Positions 15,721 to 25,794 of a stretch of 64,000 nt of DNA are shown in pieces; within the stretch, counting starts at the first letter, position 1; each line of letters starts with the position of its first letter. The notes beneath the pieces were generated by a model. That model was given only the letters and a program-made list of their open reading frames with translations, was not told the origin of the DNA and made no database searches. Both the position numbers and the translations under genes were made by a program. Location: NCBI GenBank assembly GCA_964443325.1, contig CAYUCL010000004.1, forward strand, positions 68,675 to 132,674, given 5' to 3'. This DNA comes from DAOUVR01 sp034430535. GTDB lineage: Bacteria; Chloroflexota; Dehalococcoidia; E44-bin15.

Positions 15721-18437
15721 ATGGCAGCAAGTCACACTAGCGAAAACATAGATAAATATGAAACAGCAGTCATACTGAGAGACGGCACAACTTTGAGGCT
15801 GCGCCCTATTCGGGAAACGGATTGCGTTAGGCTTCTAGATCTCTTCTACCGACTCAGTCAGCAGACTATTTACCTCAGATTTCACCATGCTATGACTCAC
15901 TTATCACAGGAGGAAGCCAAATACTACTGCACAGTTGATTATGAGGACAGCTTCGCTTTGGTGGGAACTCTGGGAGAGGCCGAAGAAGAGAAAATCATTG
16001 CTGTTGGTCGCTACTATCGGCTTCCCAAGAGAGATGCGGCCGAAGTGGGCTTCGTGGTTGAGGATGCATATCAGGGTAAGGGCATCGGAACACAACTGTN
16101 NNNNNNNNNCTGGCTGTAATAGCAATGAAAAAGGGCATTCGCTGTTTCGAGGCTGAGGTACTTGCCGAAAATCCAAACATGATGAGAGTATTTCTCGATA
16201 GCGGTTTTCAGATCGACCGGCAACTCGAATATGGCGTATATCGTGTGGTATTCAACATTTCTCCAAGCCCGATAGCTGAAGAGAAGTCTGCCGAACGAGA
16301 GAGAATTGCCACCATAGCCTCACTAAGGGCTTTTCTGAATCCTAGCTCCATAGCAGTGATAGGAGCCTCACATCAAGAGGGTTCTATCGGCAACATTATA
16401 TTCCGCAATATATTGCACCAGGGGTTTAAGGGTGCCGTGTACCCAGTAAACCCCAATGCTAATACAGTAGCCTCGGTGAAGGCATACCCGTCCGTTCTCG
16501 ATATTCCTGACGAGGTGGATCTGGCGGTGATCGTTGTTCCAGCGGAAATTGTCCAAAAGGTTGTGGAACAATGTGGGCGTAAAGGTGTGCACGGTGTCGT
16601 TGTCATATCAGCAGGTTTCGGGGAAGGCGGGATCGATGGAATGTCAGCTCAGAAAAAGCTGCTTGACACCGCTCGTAGCTATGGCATGCGCTTGGTAGGC
16701 CCTAATTGTTTCGGAATTATAAACACAAACCCCCAGGTCAATATGAACGCTACATTTTCGCCGGTCTACCCCCCCCGTGGCAATATTGCGCTGTCCGCGC
16801 AGAGTGGGGCTCTTGGCCTTGTCATTCTGGAATATGCTCGGAGCCTTAAGATCGGTCTCTCTACTTTCGTCAGTATAGGCAACAGAGCCGACGTATCCAG
16901 CAACGATCTGCTACAGTACTGGCAACAAGACTCGGCTACCGATGTCATTCTCCTTTACCTTGAATCCTTCGGAAATCCGAGGAAGTTCGCTCACATAGCC
17001 CGATGGGTAACTGCTACTAAGCCAGTGGTAGCCCTGAAAAGTGGTCGCACCCCCGCTGGTTCCAGGGCTGCTGCCTCCCATACCGGAGCCCTAGCCACTG
17101 CTGATGTAGCCTCGGAGGCCCTGTTTAAACAAGCAGGGATAATCCGAGTAGATACACTTGAGGAGCTTTTTGACGTGGCCAACCTTCTTTCTCACCACTC
17201 CATACCATCAGGGAGAAGGGTGGCTATTCTGACTAACGGCGGTGGACTTGGAATCCTGGCCGCTGATGCCTGTGCCTCCAGAGACCTTGAACTACCGACT
17301 CTTCAGGATAAAACCCTTTCCAAGATGAAGACCTTCCTACCACGCCAAGCCAGTCTCGCCAATCCTATCGACATGACAGCAGGTGCTGGTGTGGAGGAGT
17401 ATCGTGAGACACTGAAGCTTCTGGCACAAGATGGCAACGTTGATGTCGTAATAATCATATTCATACCCCCTATAGTTGCGCAGCCAGAAGCGGTAGCCAG
17501 AACCATCCAAGAGGTAGCACCGCAGTTTCGCCGGAAGGGCAAGACGTTAGTCACTTCATTTGTTGGTTTGCAAGGCCCCTGCGTGGAGATAAGTTCAAAG
17601 GAAGGTGGTTTCGTTCCCTGTTTTGCCTTCCCCGAAGCTGCCGTTTCTGCGGTTGCTAGGGCCTGTGACTATAGCGAGTGGCTGAAGAGACCAAAGGGAA
17701 CAATCCCAGAGCTGGGTAATATTGGTAAGAAGAAGGCTGAACAGATAATAGGGTCAGCTTTGCAGCGTCGTACGACCCAACCATCGTGGCTGGATGCCTC
17801 TTCCGTCATCGGGCTTCTCGACTCATATGGAATTCGCGCAGTAGAGACAGAGTTAGCCGCTACTCCCGAAGATGCGGGAAAGGCAGCTAAGAAAATCGGC
17901 TTCCCCGTTGCTGTTAAACTCCTCTCCGCCGAAATAGCCCACAAGACGGAGGTTGGTGGTGTAATCCTCGATCTGCACACGACTAAACAAGTAGAGCGGG
18001 CCTTTATCCAGATAAGGAAACGTCTAGCCACTGTGGCAAAAGAAGATGAGATGCTTGGCGTGCTTGTTCAGAAGATGATACCTAGAGGAATAGAGGTAAT
18101 CATTGGCGTAACCCAAGACCCATCTTTTGGTCCTCTGATCATGTTCGGCATGGGCGGGATTTATGCCGAATTATTCAATGATATTACCTTTCGCATTCAC
18201 CCATTGACCGATATTGATGTCCACGAGATGGTGCGCTCGATTAAGGCTCATCAGCTTCTTGAAGGCTGGCGAGGAGCTAAGCCCTCTGATATAAAGGCTC
18301 TTGAGGAACTCTTGCTTAGAATCTCAGCTATGGTGGAAGACATACCCCAAATAGCGGAACTAGACCTTAATCCGGTGAAAGTCCAAGAGCGAAATAAAGG
18401 ATATATAGTAGTTGATGCTCGTGTAATGCTCTCCTAA
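15721..18437 (+). CDS. GNAT acetyltransferase - ADP-forming acyl-CoA synthetase fusion, interrupted by scaffold gap
   Basis: One gene of about 905 residues split by 10 Ns. Before the gap is a GNAT domain with the acetyl-CoA loop VVEDAYQGKGIGTQL; after it the frame resumes with LAVIAMKKGIRCFEAEVLAE, the expected continuation. The rest is a nucleoside-diphosphate-forming acyl-CoA synthetase: CoA-binding FLNPSSIAVIGAS, the phospho-His loop ASHTGALA, then an ATP-grasp half (AHKTEVGGV, IPRGIEVIIGV, AELDLNPVKV). Relatives are Pat/YfiQ-type lysine acetyltransferases or acyl-CoA synthetases making ATP from acyl-CoA; the GNAT is N-terminal here, whereas classical YfiQ has it C-terminal. Start ATG 15721. 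The apparent stop at 16117-16119 is caused by the wrong gap length. Confidence 0.88.
16100..16109. other. Scaffold gap (10 N)
   Basis: Ten undetermined bases inside the GNAT domain. For the flanking frames to join, the true gap must be 2 modulo 3 (for example 8 or 11), so the N count is not the true length or a nearby base is wrong. Confidence 0.95.
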
Positions 18438-18630
18438 CTTCCCTGCCATTGGTGCTTTTCGTTTCCACCCAGAAATATCTCTGTTACATCTGCTCTGATA
18501 AGCCGAATCTGATTACATATTAGCGTGGAATAGATCGCCAACATTGTAAGCCCAAAAAGCAAATCGCACATACACGAACATTACACGGTTATCCACGTTA
18601 TTCATAGGTAGAATGACCCAAGCCCTCCCA

Positions 18631-18660
18631 TTGACACGATATCATACGATGTAGTATAGA
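18631..18660 (+). promoter_or_regulatory. Promoter before nitroreductase gene 1
   Basis: TTGACA (18631-18636), 18-base spacer, TATAGA (18655-18660), about 40 bases before the TTG start at 18700. It resembles a sigma-70 type promoter. The 190 bases upstream of it after the synthetase gene hold nothing recognisable. Confidence 0.65.
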
Positions 18661-18699
18661 ATCATTAGACCAAGCCTGGATTAAGAAAGGGGTAAGTAT

Positions 18700-19368
18700 T
18701 TGGACATAGCAGAAGCCATACGGACACGGAAGAGTATAAGAGGATTCAAGCCTGATCCTGTTCCCAAGGAAGTGCTAAAAAATATCCTGGAGATAGCCAT
18801 AAGAGCGCCCTCGGGAGTGAACGCGCAGCCGTGGGAGATCGCTGTTGTCGCCGGGGAGATCTTGGAAAATATCAAGCGGGGCAACGTTGAGATGGCAGCG
18901 TCTGGAGCAATGCCGAATCGTGACAGGCCAGGCCAGGTTCGAGAGGGTGTCTACAAGCAGCGCCAAGTGGACCTGGCCATCCAGCTTTTTCAGCTTATGG
19001 GCATAGCCAGGGAAGATAAGGTTAAAAGAGCAGAATGGATGCAAAAGGGATTTCGTTTCTTCGATGCACCAACTGCCATCATCCTATACGTAGACAAGTC
19101 ACTGGGCGAATCAGGCCCACTAATGGATATCGGCAGCCTCGCCCAGACCATCTGTCTTGCCGCACTACACTACGGCTTGGGCACCTGTATCGAGGGACAA
19201 GGGGTAATGTATCCTGATGTAGTAAGAAAGTACACCGGTATACCCGAGTCCAAGCTTATTATTATCTGCATCGCCATCGGTTATCCAGACTGGGAATTCC
19301 CAGCAAATAAATTAGAGAGCAAGCGCGAGCCTGTAGACAGCATCACCACCTGGTGCGGCTTTGACTAG
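18700..19368 (+). CDS. Nitroreductase family protein 1
   Basis: 222-residue FMN-dependent nitroreductase-fold protein. The N-terminal FMN-phosphate motif is RTRKSIRGFKPDPVPKE, followed by APSGVNAQPWEIAVV and the C-terminal LGTCIEGQGV region. Such enzymes reduce nitro compounds, quinones or other acceptors with NAD(P)H; the substrate is unknown. It starts with TTG at 18700 behind AAAGGGG. A paralogous nitroreductase follows 208 bases later. Confidence 0.88.
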   Translation: MDIAEAIRTRKSIRGFKPDPVPKEVLKNILEIAIRAPSGVNAQPWEIAVVAGEILENIKRGNVEMAASGAMPNRDRPGQVREGVYKQRQVDLAIQLFQLMGIAREDKVKRAEWMQKGFRFFDAPTAIILYVDKSLGESGPLMDIGSLAQTICLAALHYGLGTCIEGQGVMYPDVVRKYTGIPESKLIIICIAIGYPDWEFPANKLESKREPVDSITTWCGFD

Positions 19369-19576
19369 GCGTCTTGGCAATCCACCAAGGAAGCAGTAAA
19401 TCCATACCTCACGATGCGGCACCGGTCGCCATCTCGTCCCAGGACTTGCAGCACGGGCGTAAGTCAGAGTAAAGTTGGTGTAGAGAGAAGTACAAACCTA
19501 CAATTGGCTTCATCCTCATGATATTGCAGTGAATTATCCATGTTGACACGTTATGAAGTAAAGGGGGGTATATAGC

Positions 19577-20236
19577 ATGTTGAGCGTAGAGGAAGCCATC
19601 AAGCAGCGTCGCAGCATCCGCGGCTTCAAGCCCGACCCAGTCTCACAAGAGATGATTCTCCAGATGCTGGAGGCGGCTCGACTAGCGCCCTCAGGCAGCA
19701 ATCGTCAGCCATGGCGCTACGCCGTTGTAACCGATGCTGATGAGAAGAAACGGTTGCGCCAGATATGCCTTGATCAGACCTTCATCGAGGAGGCGGCAGT
19801 GGTCTTCGTGGCCTGTGCCGACCTTTCTGCCTACTCCAAAGAGGCAGGTCTGCAGCGCAGTCAGGAATTCATCGACTTTGGAGTGGAGCTATCCGGTGGT
19901 TTTGCCAAGGCATTAGAACGTTTCGCCGATCCCGAGTTTCGCAAGCTTGCCGAATCCGCACCCGAGCCCGATTTACAAACGTTTATTGCACCAGCCACAG
20001 CCAATACCCAGATCGCCACGGAACATCTGGTGCTTATGGCTACGGCCCTAGGGTTGGGCTCATGTTGGGTGGGAGCCATAACGGACTATGAAGCGGTCAA
20101 GAATCTCCTGGGCCTTCCTGAGCACGTCGTAGTAGTAGCCCTGGTAATGGTTGGTTACCCCAAATCCGTGCCGCCACCTCGGCCACGCCTCTCACTAGAT
20201 GAGATACTGCTACGCCCTCTTCCTGAAGCTACATAG
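19577..20236 (+). CDS. Nitroreductase family protein 2
   Basis: 219 residues, FMN-binding nitroreductase fold: KQRRSIRGFKPDPVSQE, APSGSNRQPWRYAVV and ALGLGSCWVGAI. It shares its N-terminal signature with the previous gene but is otherwise clearly divergent, so this is an old duplication or separate acquisition. The ATG at 19577 follows a GGGGGG stretch acting as ribosome-binding site. Substrate unknown. Confidence 0.9.
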   Translation: MLSVEEAIKQRRSIRGFKPDPVSQEMILQMLEAARLAPSGSNRQPWRYAVVTDADEKKRLRQICLDQTFIEEAAVVFVACADLSAYSKEAGLQRSQEFIDFGVELSGGFAKALERFADPEFRKLAESAPEPDLQTFIAPATANTQIATEHLVLMATALGLGSCWVGAITDYEAVKNLLGLPEHVVVVALVMVGYPKSVPPPRPRLSLDEILLRPLPEAT

Positions 20237-20347
20237 CCTCAGTTTGTCCAGCGAGGTTAGCAACCCATAACAAAATACCTCCCTTGAAGGGAATGCCCCA
20301 ACCCTGCGGATGTGTTCGGGGAAAAACTTTGCATAGGAGTAGCAAAA

Positions 20348-20914
20348 ATGCAAGAACATACACCGACGTACGATGAGGCGCTATCACTGCTAAAAGAGTT
20401 CAACGAGAGCGATAGCTTGATAAAGCACGCTTATGCCGTTGAGGGAGCGATGCGCTACATAGCTAGGAAGATGGGCCAAAATGAGGAGAAGTGGGGAATT
20501 GTTGGTCTGGTGCATGACCTCGACTACGAACGTTTTCCCGACCAGCACTGCAAGAAGTCCCTAGAGATTCTAAAGGAACGGGGATGGCCAGAGGAATATA
20601 TACGTGCGGTAGTCTCTCATGGCTGGAATGCTTTTAGTGACATTGAGCCCGAAACAGCTATGGAGAAGACATTATATGCCGTTGATGAACTGACAGGGCT
20701 TATCAATGCGGTAGCGATAATTCGACCATCGAAGAGTGTAGCTGATTTGGAAGCAAAGTCGGTGATGAAGAAATGGAAGGACAAGTCATTTGCTGCTGGT
20801 GTCAACCGTTCGATTATCGAACAGGGAGCTGCGATGATGGGAGTGGAGTTGAAGGAGCTAATCACCGATGTCATTATGGGCATGCGCGACATGGCTGATA
20901 AGATAGGTCTATAA
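20348..20914 (+). CDS. HD-domain phosphohydrolase-like protein
   Basis: 188 residues with an HD metal-binding domain: His in LIKHAYAVEGAMR, the HD pair in GLVHDLDYE and a later His in VVSHGWN. This predicts a metal-dependent phosphohydrolase of unknown substrate. The ATG at 20348 preceded by AGGAG is preferred to the in-frame codon at 20312. It is small and single-domain, with no clear functional link to its neighbours. Confidence 0.85.
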   Translation: MQEHTPTYDEALSLLKEFNESDSLIKHAYAVEGAMRYIARKMGQNEEKWGIVGLVHDLDYERFPDQHCKKSLEILKERGWPEEYIRAVVSHGWNAFSDIEPETAMEKTLYAVDELTGLINAVAIIRPSKSVADLEAKSVMKKWKDKSFAAGVNRSIIEQGAAMMGVELKELITDVIMGMRDMADKIGL

Positions 20915-21083
20915 ATTCGCGATTCAACGAAAAGTCAGGCTCTATGTAAATCTATCGACATTTAGCGTTTCAAAACCGAGCATAGCCAGTTGACATAATA
21001 TTGAATCCGAAAGACTGCTCCTACTGCGTGCAGTGAACGCTCTCCAAGTTGACTTTGTCTCCACACAGTGCGAAACTGAAAAG

Positions 21084-21734
21084 ATGGCTCCTGTTAGTCT
21101 TTTCTTCATATTCGGCACCTCATTCGTCGTCGGCCTCTCTGGGGCAGCAATGCCGGGGCCACTTTTAGCGCTCAACATCAGCGAGGCAGCTCGCCGCGGA
21201 TTCTGGGCAGGGCCACTTCTGATAGTGGGCCACGCAATTATAGAACTCGTACTGGTGATAGCCCTGGCCTGGGGGTTGAGCCAAATACTGGGTAACAATC
21301 TTGTTGCCGGTATAATCGGGGTGGTCGGCGGCCTGTTCCTGATGTGGATGTCCTTCTCCCTTTTTCGCCAGGCGCAGCATCAGGTACTACCAATGGCGGA
21401 CGATCCTCAAGAGGGAACTTCCACCCGTAGATTAGTCTTGGCCGGCGTTTTGGTGAGCGTAGCCAACCCCTTCTGGTTATTATGGTGGGCAACCGTGGGA
21501 ACCACATATCTATTGTGGTCCTTGACAGTGGGCATAATCGGGGTCGCCCTGTTCTATGTAGGCCACATCCTTTCGGACTTTAGTTGGTACAGCCTGGTAT
21601 CCCTGCTCATCGCCAAAGGACGGCGTCTAATGAGCAACAGGGTATACAGGGGACTTCTGGCCGTATGTGGTGTTGCCCTTCTCGGACTGGGGGGCTATTT
21701 CTTAGTCTCTGGGGCCCTGTTTCTCGCCAGCTAG
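21084..21734 (+). CDS. LysE/RhtB-family amino acid exporter
   Basis: About 216 residues with six predicted membrane helices and the family hallmark GLSGAAMPGPLLALNISEAAR near the N-terminus. Members export lysine, threonine, homoserine or related amino acids. The ATG at 21084 (weak GAAAAG upstream) matches the family N-terminus better than an in-frame GTG at 21033. It lies just before an amino acid uptake operon but is separated from it by a promoter. Confidence 0.85.
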   Translation: MAPVSLFFIFGTSFVVGLSGAAMPGPLLALNISEAARRGFWAGPLLIVGHAIIELVLVIALAWGLSQILGNNLVAGIIGVVGGLFLMWMSFSLFRQAQHQVLPMADDPQEGTSTRRLVLAGVLVSVANPFWLLWWATVGTTYLLWSLTVGIIGVALFYVGHILSDFSWYSLVSLLIAKGRRLMSNRVYRGLLAVCGVALLGLGGYFLVSGALFLAS

Positions 21735-21846
21735 TAGCGCTCCTTATAGGACTGTATTATGCTCCTCGATGAGGCTAATAGAAAATGAAACGCTATTCTT
21801 GCAAATTAGCCTAAAATTTGCCAGGAAATGCAATTATGGTATATAG

Positions 21847-21875
21847 TTGCACTTGTCAGGAAAAGTTGATATAAT
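21847..21875 (+). promoter_or_regulatory. Promoter of the liv/ior operon
   Basis: TTGCAC (21847-21852), exactly 17 bases, TATAAT (21870-21875): a near-consensus sigma-70 promoter about 90 bases before livK. It probably drives the long plus-strand operon that follows. Confidence 0.75.
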
Positions 21876-21964
21876 CCAGCCTCAGTAAGCTATGACGCTA
21901 TGATAAGGTATCCATGGCAGTAGCTAGGCAAAGGTGAATATCTTTTGAAAGGGGGGACAACTTA

Positions 21965-23134
21965 ATGAAAAAGGTCGTATTCATTGCCCTGGCGCTGATA
22001 CTGGTCATAGGTATCACGCCCCTCATGGCATGCGGGGGCGAAGAAGGTGAGACAGAGGAATATGTAATTGGCGCTGTTTTGGCCCTAAGCGGTCACGGTT
22101 CGAGTCTTGGTGAGCCTGAGAAGCAGACATTTAAGATGCTGGAGGACGAGCTGAATGCAGCGGGTGGCATAGATGTCAAGGTTATCATTTACGATACCGA
22201 GACTGATTCAACCACTGCTATAACCGCAACCAAGAGACTCATCGAACAGGACAATGTCCTGGCCGTCATGGGCGCTACCACTTCAGGAGTTAGCATGGCG
22301 TTGCTAGACACTATCACCGATGCGCAAGTGCCGCTGGTATCCCTCGCCGCCTCTGATGAAATCATCCAGCCGGTGGAGCAGCGCTACTGGATTTTCAAGA
22401 CGCCGCAGACCAACTCCCAGGTAGTAGGCCGTCTCTATCAATACCTCGAGTCACAGGACATCAATGAGATTGCCATCATATCAGCAACCGACGGCTTCGG
22501 AGTGCTTGGCCATGGCGCCTTGGTTGGCGAAACCGAAGACTGGGACATTACCATCGTGGCTGACGAGACGTTCGACCCTGACGATACCGACATGACAACG
22601 CAATTGACTGTAATCAAGGGGTTTGAACCCGAGGCAGTGATATGTTGGGGTACAGACAAGGGTTCCTCCGTGGTCGCCAAGAACATGCAAACTCTTCAAA
22701 TGGATATGCCGCTGCTGATGAGCCATGGCATTGCCAGTATGGACTTCATCGACGCGGCGGGCGACGCGGCCAACGGCGTCATCTTTCCCGTTGGCAAGCT
22801 CCCTGTAGCTGAGTTACTGCCTGACACCGACCCGCAGAAGGACGTTCTGCTGGCGTACAAGTCCGACTTCGAGGATCTCTACGGTGAGGGGTCTGCCGAT
22901 ACATTCGGTGGACATGCGTGGGACGCCTTTAAGCTGATCACCAACGCTATCCAAGATCTAGTGGACGAGAGCGCCGACGTGACCAGCGCCAGCATCAGAG
23001 ACAAGCTGGAGACCGCCCAACTCACTGGTATCAGTGGCATTTTCCAGATGTCGGCGACCGATCATCTGGGTCTAGGGCCTGATGCTCTCACCCTGGTAGA
23101 GATCGTGGACGGCGAATGGACCTCAGCCGAATAG
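21965..23134 (+). CDS. livK: ABC transporter substrate-binding lipoprotein (branched-chain amino acid type)
   Basis: 389 residues. The N-terminus is a lipoprotein signal peptide ending in LMAC (Cys23), so the mature protein is lipid-anchored outside the membrane. The rest is a type I periplasmic-binding fold: VIGAVLALSGHGSSLGEPEK, GATTSGVSMALLD and GHAWDAFKLI. It binds branched-chain or aromatic amino acids, or other carboxylates; the downstream aromatic-acid genes favour aromatic or aryl ligands. A GGGGGG stretch precedes the ATG. Confidence 0.93.
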   Translation: MKKVVFIALALILVIGITPLMACGGEEGETEEYVIGAVLALSGHGSSLGEPEKQTFKMLEDELNAAGGIDVKVIIYDTETDSTTAITATKRLIEQDNVLAVMGATTSGVSMALLDTITDAQVPLVSLAASDEIIQPVEQRYWIFKTPQTNSQVVGRLYQYLESQDINEIAIISATDGFGVLGHGALVGETEDWDITIVADETFDPDDTDMTTQLTVIKGFEPEAVICWGTDKGSSVVAKNMQTLQMDMPLLMSHGIASMDFIDAAGDAANGVIFPVGKLPVAELLPDTDPQKDVLLAYKSDFEDLYGEGSADTFGGHAWDAFKLITNAIQDLVDESADVTSASIRDKLETAQLTGISGIFQMSATDHLGLGPDALTLVEIVDGEWTSAE

Positions 23135-23175
23135 TAACGATTAAGACTAGCTGATCTTCTACTACAACCTAACAG

Positions 23176-24048
23176 ATGGCCACCTGGCAACTGGTTCAGT
23201 ATGTGGTGACCGGGATCACGGTGGGTAGCATATATGCCATCGTTGGTCTCGGTTTCACCATAATTTACAGTGTGACTGGCATAATCAACTTTGCCCAGGG
23301 CGAGTTCGTCATGCTGGGCGGGATGATTGCCTTTAGTCTCATTGGTCTCGGTCTCTCCATGCCTGTGGCCCTGATACTAGCGGTCGTGCTGGTTACCCTC
23401 GCGGGAATAATCTTCAACCTTGTAGCCATCCGCCCCGCTGGACGTGCTTCCACCATCACGCTGATCATTATCACCATCGGCGGAGCGCTTTTCATACGTG
23501 CCGTGGCGGGGCTGTACTGGGGCAGGGACGCCGTGCCGCTCCCACCTTTCACCGGTGATGAGTCTCTTTCGTTCCTCGGCGCTTACATTTTACCTCAAAG
23601 CCTGTGGGTGATCGGCATAACTGCGGTGCTCATGGTGGGTGTCTATCTTCTACTGAACCGGACGCTTGTGGGCAAGGCACTCAAGGCTGCCGCTATTAAT
23701 AAGCGAGCGGCGGCCCTGGTGGGCATCGATGCCCGTATGATGTCGCTTATTAGCTTCGCGCTAGCTGCCGCCACGGGAGCTATCGCCGGAGTAGTCATCG
23801 CCCCGCTCAGCTATGCATCCTATGATATGGGCATCATGCTAGGTCTTAAGGGATTCGTGGCTGCCGCCATGGGTGGCTTCACCGGGGTACGGGGTGTATT
23901 CCTCGGGGGCCTGGGCCTGGGCCTGGCAGAATCGCTGGCGGCGGGCTACATATCATCGTCCTACAAGAATGCCATCGCCTTGATATTCCTGTTCGCCGTC
24001 CTCCTTATCCGCTCCCGCAAGCTAATGGTTGGAGAGGAAGGGACATGA
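23176..24048 (+). CDS. livH: Branched-chain amino acid ABC transporter permease LivH
   Basis: 290-residue membrane permease with about eight helices. Family features are GSIYAIVGLGFTIIYSVTGI at the start, NFAQGEFVMLGGM and the EAA-like loop KALKAAAINKRAAALVGID. It pairs with LivM to form the channel. The ATG at 23176 has no strong ribosome-binding site. Its stop overlaps the livM start (ATGA). Confidence 0.95.
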   Translation: MATWQLVQYVVTGITVGSIYAIVGLGFTIIYSVTGIINFAQGEFVMLGGMIAFSLIGLGLSMPVALILAVVLVTLAGIIFNLVAIRPAGRASTITLIIITIGGALFIRAVAGLYWGRDAVPLPPFTGDESLSFLGAYILPQSLWVIGITAVLMVGVYLLLNRTLVGKALKAAAINKRAAALVGIDARMMSLISFALAAATGAIAGVVIAPLSYASYDMGIMLGLKGFVAAAMGGFTGVRGVFLGGLGLGLAESLAAGYISSSYKNAIALIFLFAVLLIRSRKLMVGEEGT

Positions 24049-25013
24049 TGCCACTCTTCATTCGGGGCAGGGGGAAGATGCTGGTCATAGCTACCTTGGT
24101 CGTTCTGCTGAGTATTGTCCCTCTACTTGGCAATGCCTACTACACCAGCGTTCTCATCATAATCGGCATCCACACCATTGTTACTGTAGGCCTCTGCCTG
24201 CTCATGGGTTATACCGGACAGGTTAGCCTGGGCCACGCCGCATTCTATGGCATCGGTGCGTACATAGCCGCCATCCTGAGCAAGACCTATCATGTCGATC
24301 CATGGCTGGCAATGGTAGTGGCAATTATCGCCACCGCTGCCTTCGCCTTCGCCATAGGCTTTCCAGTGTTTCGCCTTCGCGGCAACTACCTGGCTATGGC
24401 CACGCTTGGCCTGGGCATCATCATCTGGATACTCTTCCGCGAGTTGGACTGGATCACCGGCGGTCAATCGGGCTTCCTCGATATACCAACCCTGTCTATC
24501 GGTGGATTCAGTTTCCATAGCGATTTCAGATTCTACTATCTTGTATGGGGTTTCTGCATAGCGGTGATGTTTATCTCTCAGAACATCGTGGGTTCAAGGA
24601 TGGGCCGGGCGATGCGTGCTATCCGCGACAGCGAGAGCGCTTCTCAATCTCTGGGCATTAACGTAACCCTGGTCAAGGTAAAAATTCTCGCTCTTTCCGC
24701 TGCCTATGCCGCGCTGGCAGGCAGCCTTTATGCCTATTATGTAGGATTTATCGACCCACCGCCTTTTGGTTTCTTGTTCTCAATACGCTTAGTAGTGATG
24801 GCCGTTGTCGGCGGGCTGGCCAGTATTTGGGGCGCTATCTTCGGCGCAGCCAGCGTCCGTCTTCTGACCGAGTTCTTGCATCCCTTTGGGGACATAGACG
24901 TGGTACTCTTTGGGTTGATTATAGTGGTGGTTGTTATCCTCTCACCCCAAGGGGTCATCCGAGGGCTTGTAGATCTCTGGCGAAGAATATCAAGAAAGCT
25001 GGCACCAAGTTAG
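24045..25013 (+). CDS. livM: Branched-chain amino acid ABC transporter permease LivM
   Basis: 322-residue membrane permease. Typical segments are MGYTGQVSLGHAAFYGIGAY near the N-terminus and the cytoplasmic loop MGRAMRAIRDSESASQSLGI that contacts the ATPases. It overlaps livH by four bases and precedes livG by 7, so the genes are translationally coupled. Partner of LivH. Confidence 0.95.
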   Translation: MMPLFIRGRGKMLVIATLVVLLSIVPLLGNAYYTSVLIIIGIHTIVTVGLCLLMGYTGQVSLGHAAFYGIGAYIAAILSKTYHVDPWLAMVVAIIATAAFAFAIGFPVFRLRGNYLAMATLGLGIIIWILFRELDWITGGQSGFLDIPTLSIGGFSFHSDFRFYYLVWGFCIAVMFISQNIVGSRMGRAMRAIRDSESASQSLGINVTLVKVKILALSAAYAALAGSLYAYYVGFIDPPPFGFLFSIRLVVMAVVGGLASIWGAIFGAASVRLLTEFLHPFGDIDVVLFGLIIVVVVILSPQGVIRGLVDLWRRISRKLAPS

Positions 25014-25020
25014 GTGATGT

Positions 25021-25794
25021 ATGGTTGACATCCTGCAAATGAAGGGACTAACCAAGGCCTTCGGCGGTGTGATTGCCGTAAACAAACTCGACCTGGAAAT
25101 TCATGAAGGTGAGCTCATCGCCATAATTGGACCCAATGGGGCGGGAAAAACCACGCTGTTTAACCTCATCGCCGGCGTTTTCCCTCCCACCAGGGGCCAG
25201 ATATTCTTCCATGGGCAGGCCTTGGCCGGTACCAATGACTACCAGAGGGCGCGAATGGGTATAGCCCGCACCTTTCAGGATGTGCGCCTCTTTGGTAATA
25301 TGTCTGTGCTGGATAATATTATGGTTGGCCTTCACCCGAGAAGCAAATATGGCATGCTAAGCGCCGCTTTTCGATTGCCACGGGGGCACCGCGAGGAAGC
25401 TAGTATACGACTCACCGCAATCAACACCCTCAATATGGTTGGCCTGGGGCGGCGAGCCAATATCAATGCCTCCGAGCTTACCTTCGGACAGCAGAAGCTA
25501 ATTTCTATCGCACGGGCCCTGGCCACCAAGCCTCGCATCATTATGCTCGATGAGCCTGCGGCAGGCTCCAATGTCCTGGAGACCCAGGAAATCTCCGACC
25601 TCGCCAAGCGCATCCTTGAAATGGGGATAACCGTGATACTGGTGGAACACGACATGCGTTTCGTCATGGGAACGGCCGAGCGTGTTGTGGTCCTTGATGG
25701 AGGTGAGAAGATCGCTGAGGGCACGCCCAGTCAGATCCAGAACGACCGACGAGTCATCACTGCCTATCTCGGCGAACAGGAGGACCAGATATGA
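25021..25794 (+). CDS. livG: ABC transporter ATP-binding protein LivG
   Basis: 257-residue ATPase with Walker A GPNGAGKTT, Q-loop ARTFQDVRLF, Walker B IIMLDEPAAG and switch His in VILVEHDMRFV. The signature segment reads LTFGQQKLISIARAL, with LTFGQ in place of the usual LSGGQ/LSYGQ, a pattern common in LivG. It overlaps livF by four bases. Confidence 0.95.
   Translation: MVDILQMKGLTKAFGGVIAVNKLDLEIHEGELIAIIGPNGAGKTTLFNLIAGVFPPTRGQIFFHGQALAGTNDYQRARMGIARTFQDVRLFGNMSVLDNIMVGLHPRSKYGMLSAAFRLPRGHREEASIRLTAINTLNMVGLGRRANINASELTFGQQKLISIARALATKPRIIMLDEPAAGSNVLETQEISDLAKRILEMGITVILVEHDMRFVMGTAERVVVLDGGEKIAEGTPSQIQNDRRVITAYLGEQEDQI

Noticed and set aside
15721..16119. Separate short GNAT gene ending at 16119
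   Set aside because: The stop arises only because the 10-N gap puts the downstream sequence out of frame; the protein clearly continues after the gap.
20272..20295. CCTCCCTTGAAGGGA inverted repeat as terminator after nitroreductase 2
   Set aside because: The stem is short, the loop is too small and there is no T-run.
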